Part shown: piece by piece, positions 34,393 to 43,441 of the stretch
Position numbering within the stretch: position 1 is the stretch's first letter
Layout of the letters: the number at the start of each line of letters is the position of its first letter
Assembly (NCBI GenBank): GCA_009763385.1
Contig: CM019827.1
Span: 98,926,177 to 98,990,176 of the forward strand
Reading direction: 5' to 3'
DNA from: Coix lacryma-jobi var. lacryma-jobi
Taxonomy: Eukaryota > Streptophyta > Magnoliopsida > Poales > Poaceae
DNA length: 64,000 bases
The notes under the pieces: model-generated
Databases searched by the model: none
Told to the model about the DNA's origin: nothing
What the model saw: the letters and a program-made list of their open reading frames with translations, nothing else
Made by a program: the position numbers and the translations under genes

Positions 34393-35830
34393 CATTTGCC
34401 CAAAACTTGAGAAGGTCAGCTATGAGCACGGCGCCATTGCGTTGTCCTCCCGGCCATTGGCACAACATGAAAACAACGTACAAGGTTAGAAGCGCCGAAA
34501 CAGCACAAGACACCAACGCCATGCCGCACCAGTAGAGCACGGACTCGTTGTCCATGTAGCCCGCCGCTAGGACGGCCGCCAGGACTGCAGCTGGCGCTGC
34601 GCCGAGCAGAATAATGTGCGCTCTGCTGCCCAAGCCCAGGCGCAGCTTGATCCTGTCCGCAGCAGTTCTGACGGCGCGGTCGTCGACGTCGCAGTCTAGG
34701 CGAACGCTGAGCCACAGCAGCACCGGCACGATCTCCGGCAGGCAGAAGAGCAGCGCGTTCTCTCCCAGCAGCTCCGCCGCCACCGCGTGCACCGCCACCA
34801 GCAGCACCACCAGCGAGGCCTTCCGAAGCACCTCGGACGCCCTAGCGACGCCACGATGGGCGGCCGTGGCCACCAGCCCCGCGCCGACCAGCCGAGTCAT
34901 CATCATGGTGAGTGCCCCCAGCATGAAGCTGAAGAAGAGAAGGAACTGGGAGACGGCGAATTTGTCAGCGCGGAAGTGGCCCATCATGCAGAGCGCCCAG
35001 TACGGCACCAGTGCTGCAGCCTCCAGCCCCTCTGCTTTTTTCCCTGATGAAGAATACGACGCAGTAGCTTCACCTTCACCTTCACCGGCCTGATCCTCCT
35101 GATGGCTGAGCTCCTTGCACAGAGCGACGATGAAGCCGGTGGCGATGACGGGGAAGAGGGCGAGCCAGATGTAGCTCCAGCTGATTATAAGTAGTGACAC
35201 GTAGGATATCACCACGACAATTGCCGTCTCGATGTAGATCCTGGCGTTCTTACTCAATAAAGCAGGCAACAGGTTGATGACAGGAGGCGGCACAGGAGGC
35301 AGTGGCAATCCCAGGTCCACGTATGAGCGCGCGTTCATGTACAGAATAACTAGCGGAATCATGCTGGTGACATACGGCTCGTCCTCTTTGTTGTAGGACT
35401 GCATCAGTGACGCCACTTGGGAACTCGCAAAACTGAGGATGACCTCTGGCGTCAAAGGGAGGACACATACACCGTCTTCTTCGAATCCATGACCTGAATA
35501 GAGACACAAAGACGACATGCATGCCTGAGAAATTGTAGCTAGGGACCAAAAAGGACACTTTAATTCTACAAATACAAAGGCAAAAGAACTCCAGATTTGC
35601 CTCTAGATGTTTGGAATTGAGTTAAAAGGTCGAAACAGCACAAGCAGGGTCCAAGTAAGCATCACATGAGATTTAGTATAACCTACTAGTAGCTGTCTTA
35701 CCGTAGTACTCGGCGCTCTTCAGAATCGTAGCTGCAGTCTTCTTGAGTTGGGAGAGAGGAGATTCACGCGTGAAGTGGAGGAAAGTGCCCCCCTTCTTGG
35801 CTTCTTGCTGTGTGGGAAATGGATATGATC
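34393..35830 (-). pseudogene. Host gene for a multi-pass membrane protein, disrupted in its last exon
   Basis: A minus-strand exon starts after a TCTCTATTCAG acceptor at 35493 and is open to the LTR junction. It encodes about 365 aa rich in hydrophobic segments (IYIETAIVVVISYVSLLIISWSYIW; FLLFFSFMLGALTMMM; LVVLLVAVHAVAAELLG; HIILLGAAPAAVLAAVLAAGY; VSALLTLYVVFML). An upstream exon ends at 35702 with a consensus donor (G|GTAAGA). Joining the two across the 208-base intron 35494-35701 gives a continuous frame (SAEYYG then HGFEEDG). The 5' end of that exon near 35830 and any earlier exon are not resolved. The frame runs into the LTR and would end with VLTSEEFRITHQQG; the true end is at 11363-11513. 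I do not recognise the family. Confidence 0.8.
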
Positions 35831-35921
35831 CGGTTCTACGTTTTGAAGGGCGCTAGGGCCAACTTGACAGTGGGCCCATAAGGCTTTGGTGGTGTGAGTG
35901 CGTGTCTGCACCCACCTTCTA

Positions 35922-36140
35922 CCTCTGTCCCAAATTAATTATCGTTTCTATTTTCATGTTATAAATTTAATTCAATTTATAAAAAAAATACATATAAACT
36001 TTATGTCTTCTAATTATTTTTCTAAAAAATTAGAATCAAATGTCCTTATAATAATACTAATTATATATTATAAATATTAAATATTATTTTTTTTAAAAAA
36101 AATACTTAGTCAAAGTTATTCTTTCGTGGACGGGGGAGAA
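35922..36140 (+). mobile_element. Degenerate Stowaway-like MITE
   Basis: It starts CCTCTGTCCCAAATTAATTATCG after TA and ends near GTGGACGGGGGAG. The interior is AT-rich, with TATATTATAAATATTAAATATT and a CTTAGTCAAAGTTA arm typical of Stowaway. The termini are worn and the right TSD is unclear. Confidence 0.55.
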
Positions 36141-36375
36141 CTCCCTCGATGGTACTAGTACTTGAGTCTTGACCCACTCGAGTCAACAACAACTAGTCAA
36201 AATAAATAAAGAAGTAATAGGACAATTATTGGTCATGGGTTGTGTCGTTACATTGAAAATGCTGTCGGGAATCTCAATAAATAACTAATAACGACAGTAG
36301 GACTGTACTCCGTATATGCCCAGTATAGTTTAAGGTTTAACTACTATTGCTGGGAAGTGTAGTGGATCATCCACT

Positions 36376-36947
36376 TAAAGATGGCAATGGGACCCGCGAC
36401 CTGATACCCGACGGGTATTTACTCCATTAGGGTACTAATCTGGAGTAAAACTATTACCCATGGGTACACAAACGGAGCAAAACCTTGACTCATCGGGTAC
36501 GTGGGTACGGGGACGTTTTAGTAGTCCCCATACCAGTTTACCCATGGGTGAAAAATACCCGGCCTAAAATTAAAGAAGCCCATCGGGTGCTAGTGGTTAC
36601 CGCTAGCGAAGTACTACTCTCTACTATCTACTAAGTACTACTAAGTACTAATGTGTATGAATCATGAATTATTATGGTACTATGTGATGTGATTGCGGGT
36701 TGCAATAGCAAATATTATGCTACTATTTGTCTATTTTTTTCTGGGAGTGATGATTGCTACTGAAATGCTAATTTTTATGTACCAATAAAAGAACTATTGG
36801 CGGGTATGGGTGACCCGTTGGGTATAGATCTGGGGAAATTCCCCCACCCGCAGCCGGATATGGGGATACCCATGGTTTCAAATGGTTATCGCGGGGATGG
36901 GGATGGGGAGTGCATACCCGATGGGAATTTACCCATTGCCATCTTTA
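36376..36947 (+). mobile_element. Non-autonomous hAT element with perfect TSD
   Basis: The 572-bp element has inverted ends TAAAGATGGCAATGGG and CCCATTGCCATCTTTA. It is flanked by a perfect 8-bp direct repeat CATCCACT (36368-36375 and 36948-36955), the hAT signature. Its interior is rich in ACCCGNGGGTA-like motifs (TACCCATGGGTA, GATACCCGACGGGTA) that occur in both halves as subterminal repeats. No transposase is encoded. Confidence 0.92.
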
Positions 36948-36955
36948 CATCCACT

Positions 36956-37622
36956 TGAAATTGATGGAGGCCATGGACCAGTGCTCCAGAATTGTTCATG
37001 GCCTCGAACTACAATCCATCAATTTATTATTTATTTGATATATTCATTTGCCAAAAAATACCATTTACATATTCGGTAGTCTTGTGACAAATTTACCACT
37101 TACATTATGTGTTTTCATCCTTTGTATTACACCTCTCTAAATTTCGATATGTGCTATGATTTAAATTAATATTATAATTTTTAGAATTTATCTTCTGTTC
37201 CTAACGTATCTTTCTGAGGTTTTATGTGGAAGCTTCGTTGAGGGTCTCTACATAGTAATATTAATATATGTATTGTCATATTTTGTATTTTATCTCTTTA
37301 AGTATTCAATTGGTAATATTAAGATATCTAGTAAAAAACGATGCTTGGCAAAAGCCATTTCGGACTGAATCCTAGAACCTTGCCACCTTGGTACATAGGT
37401 CATGAATATATTTAGAAAAGCTAAAATGTCTTATAATTTGGAATAGAGAAAGTAGTATTTAGTGGACACAACAGGATTTTTTGCCATATTTTTTTTTTTA
37501 CTTTCATAGTGGTGAAACATTTTGGGTGTGATTGGATGGCGTATGAGAGGAACTAAGCTGGGCATTAGAGCGAGGCCAAGTGTATTGGTTGCTGTTGCAA
37601 CTAGGTCTTGTTCTCAAACTAT
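36956..37622. other. No gene seen
   Basis: AT-rich intergenic sequence with no supported gene or complete element. Confidence 0.5.
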
Positions 37623-37624
37623 TA

Positions 37625-37881
37625 CTCCCTCCGTCTCAGGATATAAGGCGCGATTTGACTTGGTGCGGTCTTCAAGATTATACTTTGACCATTAATTTAT
37701 ACTATTTTATATAATTAATGGAAACAACAAAAATATCTTTAGAAAGTATTTGTAAAGATAAATCTAATGGTACTATTATTGTACTATATATTTTTAATTT
37801 TATTAGACTTATTATTGGTCAAAATTAATAAAGTTTGAATTTTGAAATACGTGCATGCCTTATATCCTGAGACGGAGGGAG
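37625..37881 (+). mobile_element. Stowaway MITE
   Basis: The 257-bp element has near-perfect inverted ends (CTCCCTCCGTCTCAGGATAT / ATATCCTGAGACGGAGGGAG) and is flanked by TA on both sides (37623-37624 and 37882-37883). These are the marks of the Tc1/mariner Stowaway group. Confidence 0.95.
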
Positions 37882-37887
37882 TAACTT

Positions 37888-38112
37888 TTTTTCACTTTCT
37901 CTTCATCACACATCACCATCACATCAATGTTTGGACGCATGTATGGAGCATTAAATGTTGGTAAAATAAATAAATAATTGTACTTTTAGTATGTATATGT
38001 CGAGATGAATCTTTTGAGTCTACGTAGTCTATATTTGGACAAAGTTTATCAAATAACAACGAAAGTGCTACAATTAAGAAAAAAAACTCACCCTTAGCAT
38101 CTAAATAAGGCC
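37888..38112 (-). mobile_element. Tourist-like MITE, one end eroded
   Basis: It shares strings with the better preserved copy at 59755-59995 in opposite orientation: CATCAATGTTTGGACGCATG, GGAGCATTAAATG, GACAAAGTTTATCAAATAAC and CGAAAGTGCTACA. Its end AATAAGGCCC is a worn GGCCTTGTTTAG terminus. The other end is lost next to the Stowaway element. Confidence 0.65.
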
Positions 38113-38950
38113 CTAGAGTAGAAAAAACAGGGCATCGGCAGATCGTGCACGCATGCACCACGTGGGTGTGACACCCTTACCTGGCGCGCGCGCGCCAGGA
38201 ACTCTCCCGACGCACATCTTCTTCCTCTGCGACCTTCTTCTTCCTCCCTCCTCTCCCCACCTCCCGCCGCCGCCCGCGGGCCGCGGGACCTCGCCGGGCG
38301 ACCTCCACGCCCCACGACCGCCCCCGCCGGAGCTCGCCCCCGCCACTCCTAACCTCACATGCCGAGGGTCGCCCCCGCACCTACCACCGCCCAACCCGCC
38401 GTCATGCCCACGCCCGCTCGGCAGCGCCGCCGCCGCCGAGCTCACCGCCGGCCAACCCGCCTCCACCGCCGTGTCGCGGCCGCCTCCAGGCCGGCGGCGA
38501 AAATCTATGGTCAGGGAGAGTTTCCAACCACTAACCCTAGGGTCGTCGCCGTCACCACCGCCTTCCTCGTCGCCGCCTCGTCCACCACCCCGGCCGCGGC
38601 GCCCTCGCCGCCGGCCGTTCCGCCCGCTGCACCGCCGCCCCCGCCCCTTCTTCCCCCCATTAACGGCGCGGCGTGCGCCGCTAACCTTACGGGCACACGC
38701 GCGCCGCATAGCGATTTGGACGTGGGCGAGTCTGGATCCGAAACAATTTTCAATTATGTTTTCACCAACTGGGCTCGGCTCCACTCATCTTTTAGGCAAC
38801 CAATCGATCAAAAGTTTGTATCTCACCAACAGTTTTCAAACGTTTATATGGTCCACGTCCATCCAATCATCCCAAAGTTGGTTGTGGCATGTGTGCTGCT
38901 ATGGTGTACTATTTTCTGATACAGTGTCCCGGATATAATACCTTGCCAGC
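38113..38950. other. GC-rich segment without a credible gene
   Basis: All frames are long because the segment is GC-rich; the predicted peptides are Pro/Arg/Ala low-complexity on both strands. A perfect 20-bp palindrome is at 38180-38199. A CCCTAACCTCACATG and CTAACCCTAGGG region might be a 5' gene end, but I cannot support a start, splice sites or a protein family. Confidence 0.4.
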
Positions 38951-39396
38951 AGAAACCGATCCGTACCTTTGTCCAATAAAGGCACCCACAGTAGGTGGCT
39001 CATAAGCTAGCTCTTAGCATTTTTTTTATAGTTTAATAGAAAAAAGAAAAAGCTAGCTCTTGATGAAGAGCTAGACTTATACACAAATTTCAAGATGATG
39101 TGAGTATGTTATGTGAGACTTATTGTATTATGAGCTATTGCTAAAAGCTAACATTATTGGAAAGGTTGGCTTAGAGCTAGCAGCTGACTCTTACTGTTGC
39201 GGGTGCCCTAATAAACTCTACGTACGACCAATTAGGAGCCAACTTATATATTTTAAATAGCGGACTTAGACATTTAATGACATATTTCCGAAATAATAGC
39301 TAATAGCGAAGCTATAGCCGGCTATAGCAGAATATAATGGCTAAATTGTATATGAATACAAAAGTGATACCCGGCTCAAAAGACTATAGCGAACTA
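38951..39396. other. Intergenic, with an 18-bp palindrome
   Basis: No gene is supported. GCTATAGCCGGCTATAGC at 39311-39328 is a perfect palindrome, and related CTATAGC motifs lie on both sides of the following Stowaway element. That suggests the Stowaway inserted into an older, unrecognised repeat. Confidence 0.4.
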
Positions 39397-39653
39397 CTCC
39401 CTCCGTCCCAGAAAGGAGGTCGTTATGGGATGCGTGCCGGTCAAATTTTTCTAACTTTGACTAGATTTGTAGAAAATACGTGTAACATTTAAATCTTCAA
39501 ATAAATTTATTATAAAAGTACATTCAACGATCTATATAATGATATTAATTATGTATTATAAATATTAATATTTTAATATATATGATTGCTCAAAGTTAGA
39601 AAATGCTGACTTCTCGGGAAGCGAGAACGACTTCTGTTGTGGGACGGAGGGAG
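39397..39653 (+). mobile_element. Stowaway MITE
   Basis: CTCCCTCCGTCCCAGAA and the inverted TGTGGGACGGAGGGAG bound a 257-bp AT-rich element. TA is present on both sides (39395-39396 and 39654-39655). The interior arms TTCTAACTTTGACTAGATT and CTCAAAGTTAGAAA are also inverted. Confidence 0.93.
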
Positions 39654-39986
39654 TATAATGTAGCTATAGCGGCTATGCCAACAAGTGCAGTCTACGTACC
39701 CTTCCCATTTGCTTCCACGACCATGGACGTTGACTTCACTAAACAGAAGTCTTTGCTGCTGCTTTTCCTGTGTGCTTGCTTCCGCGTTCAGTTTAAATTC
39801 GTCGACCACCGTATGCTGAAGCGGCGAAGCTGCACAGAAGTTTCTGCCAAGTAAGCTGCTGTATTTCCAGGTCTGCAGCTTCTCCATTTTCTATCTGCTA
39901 ATTAATTTTAATCCGTCAGGGTGCGTGTGGTCAGTTCCTGATCTCCGGAGGGACGAGGGACCAGGGCCTCACCAATTTAAGTTCTG

Positions 39987-40708
39987 ATGGCTGCCAGAGA
40001 TCTGATAGTATGCATCCTTCAGCCCTGCTTTTTGATTGTACTCTCCGTAGTTGATAAAATCTTTGCAACCTTCTTCTAACAATCTAAAGACCAATCCAAA
40101 ACCTGACACAATCATGGGGATTTTCGAAAGCTAGATTCATTCCTATACAATATTTTTCATACTGCGTGCAGGATGCATGGATTAAGCGTTACCGTGCTTT
40201 CGCCGAAGGAGTGGTGATTATGGTGTGCCCGGTGCTTCTTGCGATTGCGCTGAAGAAGGTTGACCTCAAGAGCGAGGAACATGGGAGCGCCGTCCCAACC
40301 ACCATGCTCGTGGTAGCCGCGGTTACCTTAGTTGCCGGTATCTGCCCCTTCCTTGTCTGCTGCCGTTTCTCCAAGCGATTCTTCAGTGGGAGTGGGAGCT
40401 CATCAAGTTCCCCACACACTGCTACCCAGTTGCTGGCACCCTTATCCAGCACATGTTTAGTGGCACTTGCCTGTTGGATCATATACCTCGTCTTACACAG
40501 CTGGGCGTTCCCTGCGATCGGTGCTCTCATCGGACTCTGCTCCGTGATCCGTACCGTCATGCACTTCAGAGCCGCTGTTGGAGAAGGAGGAGATGCAACG
40601 AGAAGCGAGGAGTTCTGCAATAGACTGGAGAGCTCACTTGACTTCTTGGCTGGTATAACTGCGCTGCTGTTTCTGGGACTGGAAGGCCTGGCTCTGGAGT
40701 CAGATTAA
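39987..40708 (+). CDS. Small multi-pass membrane protein, two exons
   Basis: Exon 1 is 39987-40007 (MAARDLI). The intron 40008-40171 begins GTATGC and ends TGCGTGCAG. Exon 2 is 40172-40708. The intron is phase 0 and the joined product is 185 aa (MAARDLIDAWIKRYRAF...). I chose this spliced start because the unspliced ATG at 40166 lies in the acceptor. Hydrophobic stretches near residues 20-34, 48-68, 96-115, 117-132 and 163-180 suggest four or five membrane segments; a Ser/Gly-rich loop lies around 80-92. I do not recognise the family. It is the only apparently intact host gene in the window. It is about 4 kb from the split membrane-protein gene and points away from it; kinship between the two is not evident by eye. 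Confidence 0.75.
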
Positions 40709-40789
40709 CAGCACTAAACCAATGACGATCCATCGTCTTACCAAACCAATGGGCACAAGCTTCATTGTTTGTGTTCTTGGTGTGGGCTT

Positions 40790-42480
40790 AATGCTCGTTG
40801 AGACGATGCCTCTGTTATATGTTTTGGCCCATGGGTCAAACAATTCCATATAAATCCCAAAGGCCCACTCACACATGCATGTATATGTGTAATGGTGGGG
40901 GACTTTAGTCCCACATTGCTAGCTCAAGAAGAGTGAGGCCAACTTAAATAGTTGAGCTACCTCCATCTTGTTAGAGCTAGAGCTATTAGGGAGAAGAAAA
41001 GGAAGAACCACACCTCGCCGGGCGGGGCGGGGCGGGGCGTGGCGTGGTGTGGCGAAGGGCGCGCACGCACGACATACGCGTGAATGGTCCGTCGAATTCC
41101 CGCTCCGACCTTTGCTGCCACTCCAGATCTTTTTGCATGCATGGAGAAAATTGCGCTGACCTATTTGGTAAGCAATTATTCTCGTATTATGGTAAGTGTA
41201 CTAAAGGAAGGTAATTATCATAATGCTGTGATTAAGCGCGGCTAATTGCTTGCCTGATTGGCCGCGACGCGTGTGTATAAATATGAGGCGAGACGTCGCT
41301 CTCAGTACCGTGAGATTCATCTCTTCCTCTCCTCAGTGCTGCGCTGCCGCCGTCTTCCCCATCCCGTCGCCGACGTGCCATCGGTTCCGGGAGAGCAGGC
41401 TCCGAAGCCTTCGTCTCCTCTGCGTCCCTGCACGGGGTAGGAGGCGAATCAGGTTTTTGGGAAGCGCCGTCGCGACTGCTCGCTCATCTTCCCTCTGCGC
41501 CCGGTGTTCGTCGATCTCCATCGCCGGTCTTCTTCTTCTCCTGTCTTCGCGCCGACAACCCCGCCGTAAGGATGTCTCTCTTCTTTATGTTGTTCCTTGC
41601 CGCATCTTTTCTGGTACTAGAAGTAGATCGCTTGCTAGAGGTAAATCATATACCTGTGATACATGTTGTTAGTCTTTTTATAATTGTCGGGATTAATTTA
41701 TGGATTGCTAAATTGCCTTTATTTCCAACAATCCAAAAACCTGATAGGCATTTAGCGATGACTAAGGGATATACTGATGCGATGAAACCGGAGAAGTTCA
41801 CTGGTGTGAATTTCAAGAGATGGCAGACGAGGGCCCAGTTGTGGCTCACGGCTATGGGCGTGTTTTGGGTCGTGGGTAATCCTCCAGCACTACCTCTCGG
41901 ATCTGAGAAAGAGGTGCAGGAGTTTACTGCGGCTACGACGATCTTCGTCGGATGCGTCCTTAGTGTGCTCTCTGACCAACTGTGTGATGTTTACATGAAC
42001 ATCAAAAGCGCTGCTGAACTGTGGGAGGCACTTGAACACAAGTTTGGTGCTGCAGACGCTGGACACGAGTTGTACGTGATGGAGAAGTATCACGACTTCA
42101 AAATGGTTGAAAACCGTTTAGTCGTGGAACAGGCTCATGAGTTCCAACTTATTGTGAGGGAACTTGAACAACTCGGACACGTCTTGCCGGACAAGTTCGT
42201 GGCTGGTGGTATGATTGCCAAGTTGCCTCCATCATGGAGAAACTTCGCCACTGCTCTGAAACATAAAAGACAAAAGATCTCAGTTGAGGATCTGTTGGCT
42301 GGTCTTGATATTGAAGAGAAGGCTCGGACAAAGGATGCTCCACCAAAAGCCCCAGAACAGTCCAGTGCCAATGTGATGCAGCATGCTGGCAAGAACAAGC
42401 AAAAGGCTGTTCAGACTACTCAGTTCAAGAAGAAGAAGATGAACATGGATGAAGTTGTGTGCTTCGTTTGCGGTGAGAAC
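40790..42480 (+). mobile_element. Truncated Ty1-copia element (LTR/leader and gag)
   Basis: A non-coding part with LTR-like features (GGCCCATGGGTC, TTTAGTCCCACATTGCTAG, TTAAATAGTTGAGCTACC, then a GC-rich leader) precedes a copia gag. The left end and the PBS are not defined. On the right the gag is cut within its zinc knuckle by a junction to a Tekay LTR at about 42481. No partner LTR or pol is found anywhere in the window, so at least two thirds of the element is missing. Confidence 0.65.
41758..42480 (+). pseudogene. gag: Copia gag (UBN2-type), cut in its zinc knuckle
   Basis: From the ATG at 41758 the frame reads MTKGYTDAMKPEKFTGVNFK and RWQTRAQLWLTAMGVFWVV, then ELWEALEHKFGAADAG, LEQLGHVLPDKFVAGG and KLPPSWRNFATALKHKRQ, the usual order of copia capsid. 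A Lys-rich stretch leads to CFVCGENG, the first half of a CX2CX4HX4C knuckle, where the sequence switches to foreign LTR DNA. The frame also extends upstream to 41572 with a hydrophobic stretch, which is probably leader sequence. Confidence 0.85.
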
Positions 42481-43370
42481 GGACCCGGGCGTCGTGCTTG
42501 CCGGCGACGGCCACGCGGCGGCGACGTCGGGGAGCAGTGGGGGACGGGGCGGAGGTCAGCGCTTGCGCGTGCGGATGCGGAATGATGGCGCGGACAGCGG
42601 CGGCAGGTTGGAGGCAGGCGAGTAGCTGCCAGGCGCGTGGCGCACGCGGCGCCGGCGAGCTGCCATGACCGGCCCCCCTGGCCCTACGTAGAAGATGAAC
42701 AGGGCTAGGGTGTAGGGTTTGACTTTCTGTATTTTGCAAATTTCTCCCAAAAATTAAACTGAGCAGCAAAAACTCAAAATACCAAAGTTGTGCAGAAAAA
42801 GGAGATCTACAATTTTGTCAAAAAGAATATTTTCAAATTCTAAACAGTTCTTGAATTATTTTCGAAATCAGAAAAGGGGACACTTTTAAGATTTGAATAA
42901 TTTCAAAATTACTTTTGATTTTATATAAAAACTTGAAAATCTGCAAACACCAAAGTTGTTCCTCTTGACAAGATCTACAACTTTGCTTTTTGGACCAAGT
43001 CCAAATTTTGAATAGTTTTTAAATTATTAAAAGAGGGGTAGAAGCCAGGGTTTGGAATTTGGGATTTTTCAAAGGGATTTGAAATCTGTTTTTGATTTTG
43101 GGTTTTGAACAACACAACAAAGCTTCAAGACACTAAACTGAACAAGAAATACACAAGACTAGGCACAGAGTTGAAATTACCATTTTGCCCTTAAAGGAAG
43201 ATTTGGGCATTTAGGGTTTTTGAAAAGAGATCACTACACGACAAAATACCTTTTAGGAAAAGGTAAAGGCAAGCAACCACTAGACAAACATTAATGCATG
43301 ACAAGAATGATTATGACTAATGATGATGACATGTCAGGTTAATTACAGATTAAACACCAGAGGTGTTACA
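42481..43370 (-). repeat. Truncated 3' LTR of the Tekay element
   Basis: Only the first 890 bp of the LTR (element orientation) are present. It aligns throughout with 56187-57077. The break is at GGACCC, with copia gag on the other side. Confidence 0.9.
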
Positions 43371-43388
43371 ACCTTCCCCCCTAAAAGA
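43371..43388 (-). promoter_or_regulatory. Tekay polypurine tract
   Basis: On the minus strand TTTCTTTTAGGGGGGAAGGT precedes the LTR start TGTAACACC; the purine run is the likely plus-strand primer. Confidence 0.7.
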
Positions 43389-43441
43389 AATCTCGCCCCG
43401 AGATTCTGCGTCTTAAGAAGGACAAGGGTAAAACCTTATAT

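Noticed and set aside
34614..35093. Plus-strand 159-aa ORF over the split host gene
   Set aside because: It is antisense to a frame with clear membrane segments and a supported splice junction, and shows no domain.
38153..38938. Long overlapping ORFs on both strands of the GC-rich block
   Set aside because: The peptides are Pro/Arg/Ala low-complexity in every frame, as expected from GC-rich DNA lacking stops. None shows a family motif.
41010..41055. G-rich GGGCGGGGCGGGGCGG run as a promoter element
   Set aside because: It lies in copia leader sequence with no nearby TATA box or gene start that would support a role. A G-quadruplex is possible but unproven.
40957..41672. Short ORFs upstream of the copia gag
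   Set aside because: They lie in LTR/leader sequence and lack any family motif.
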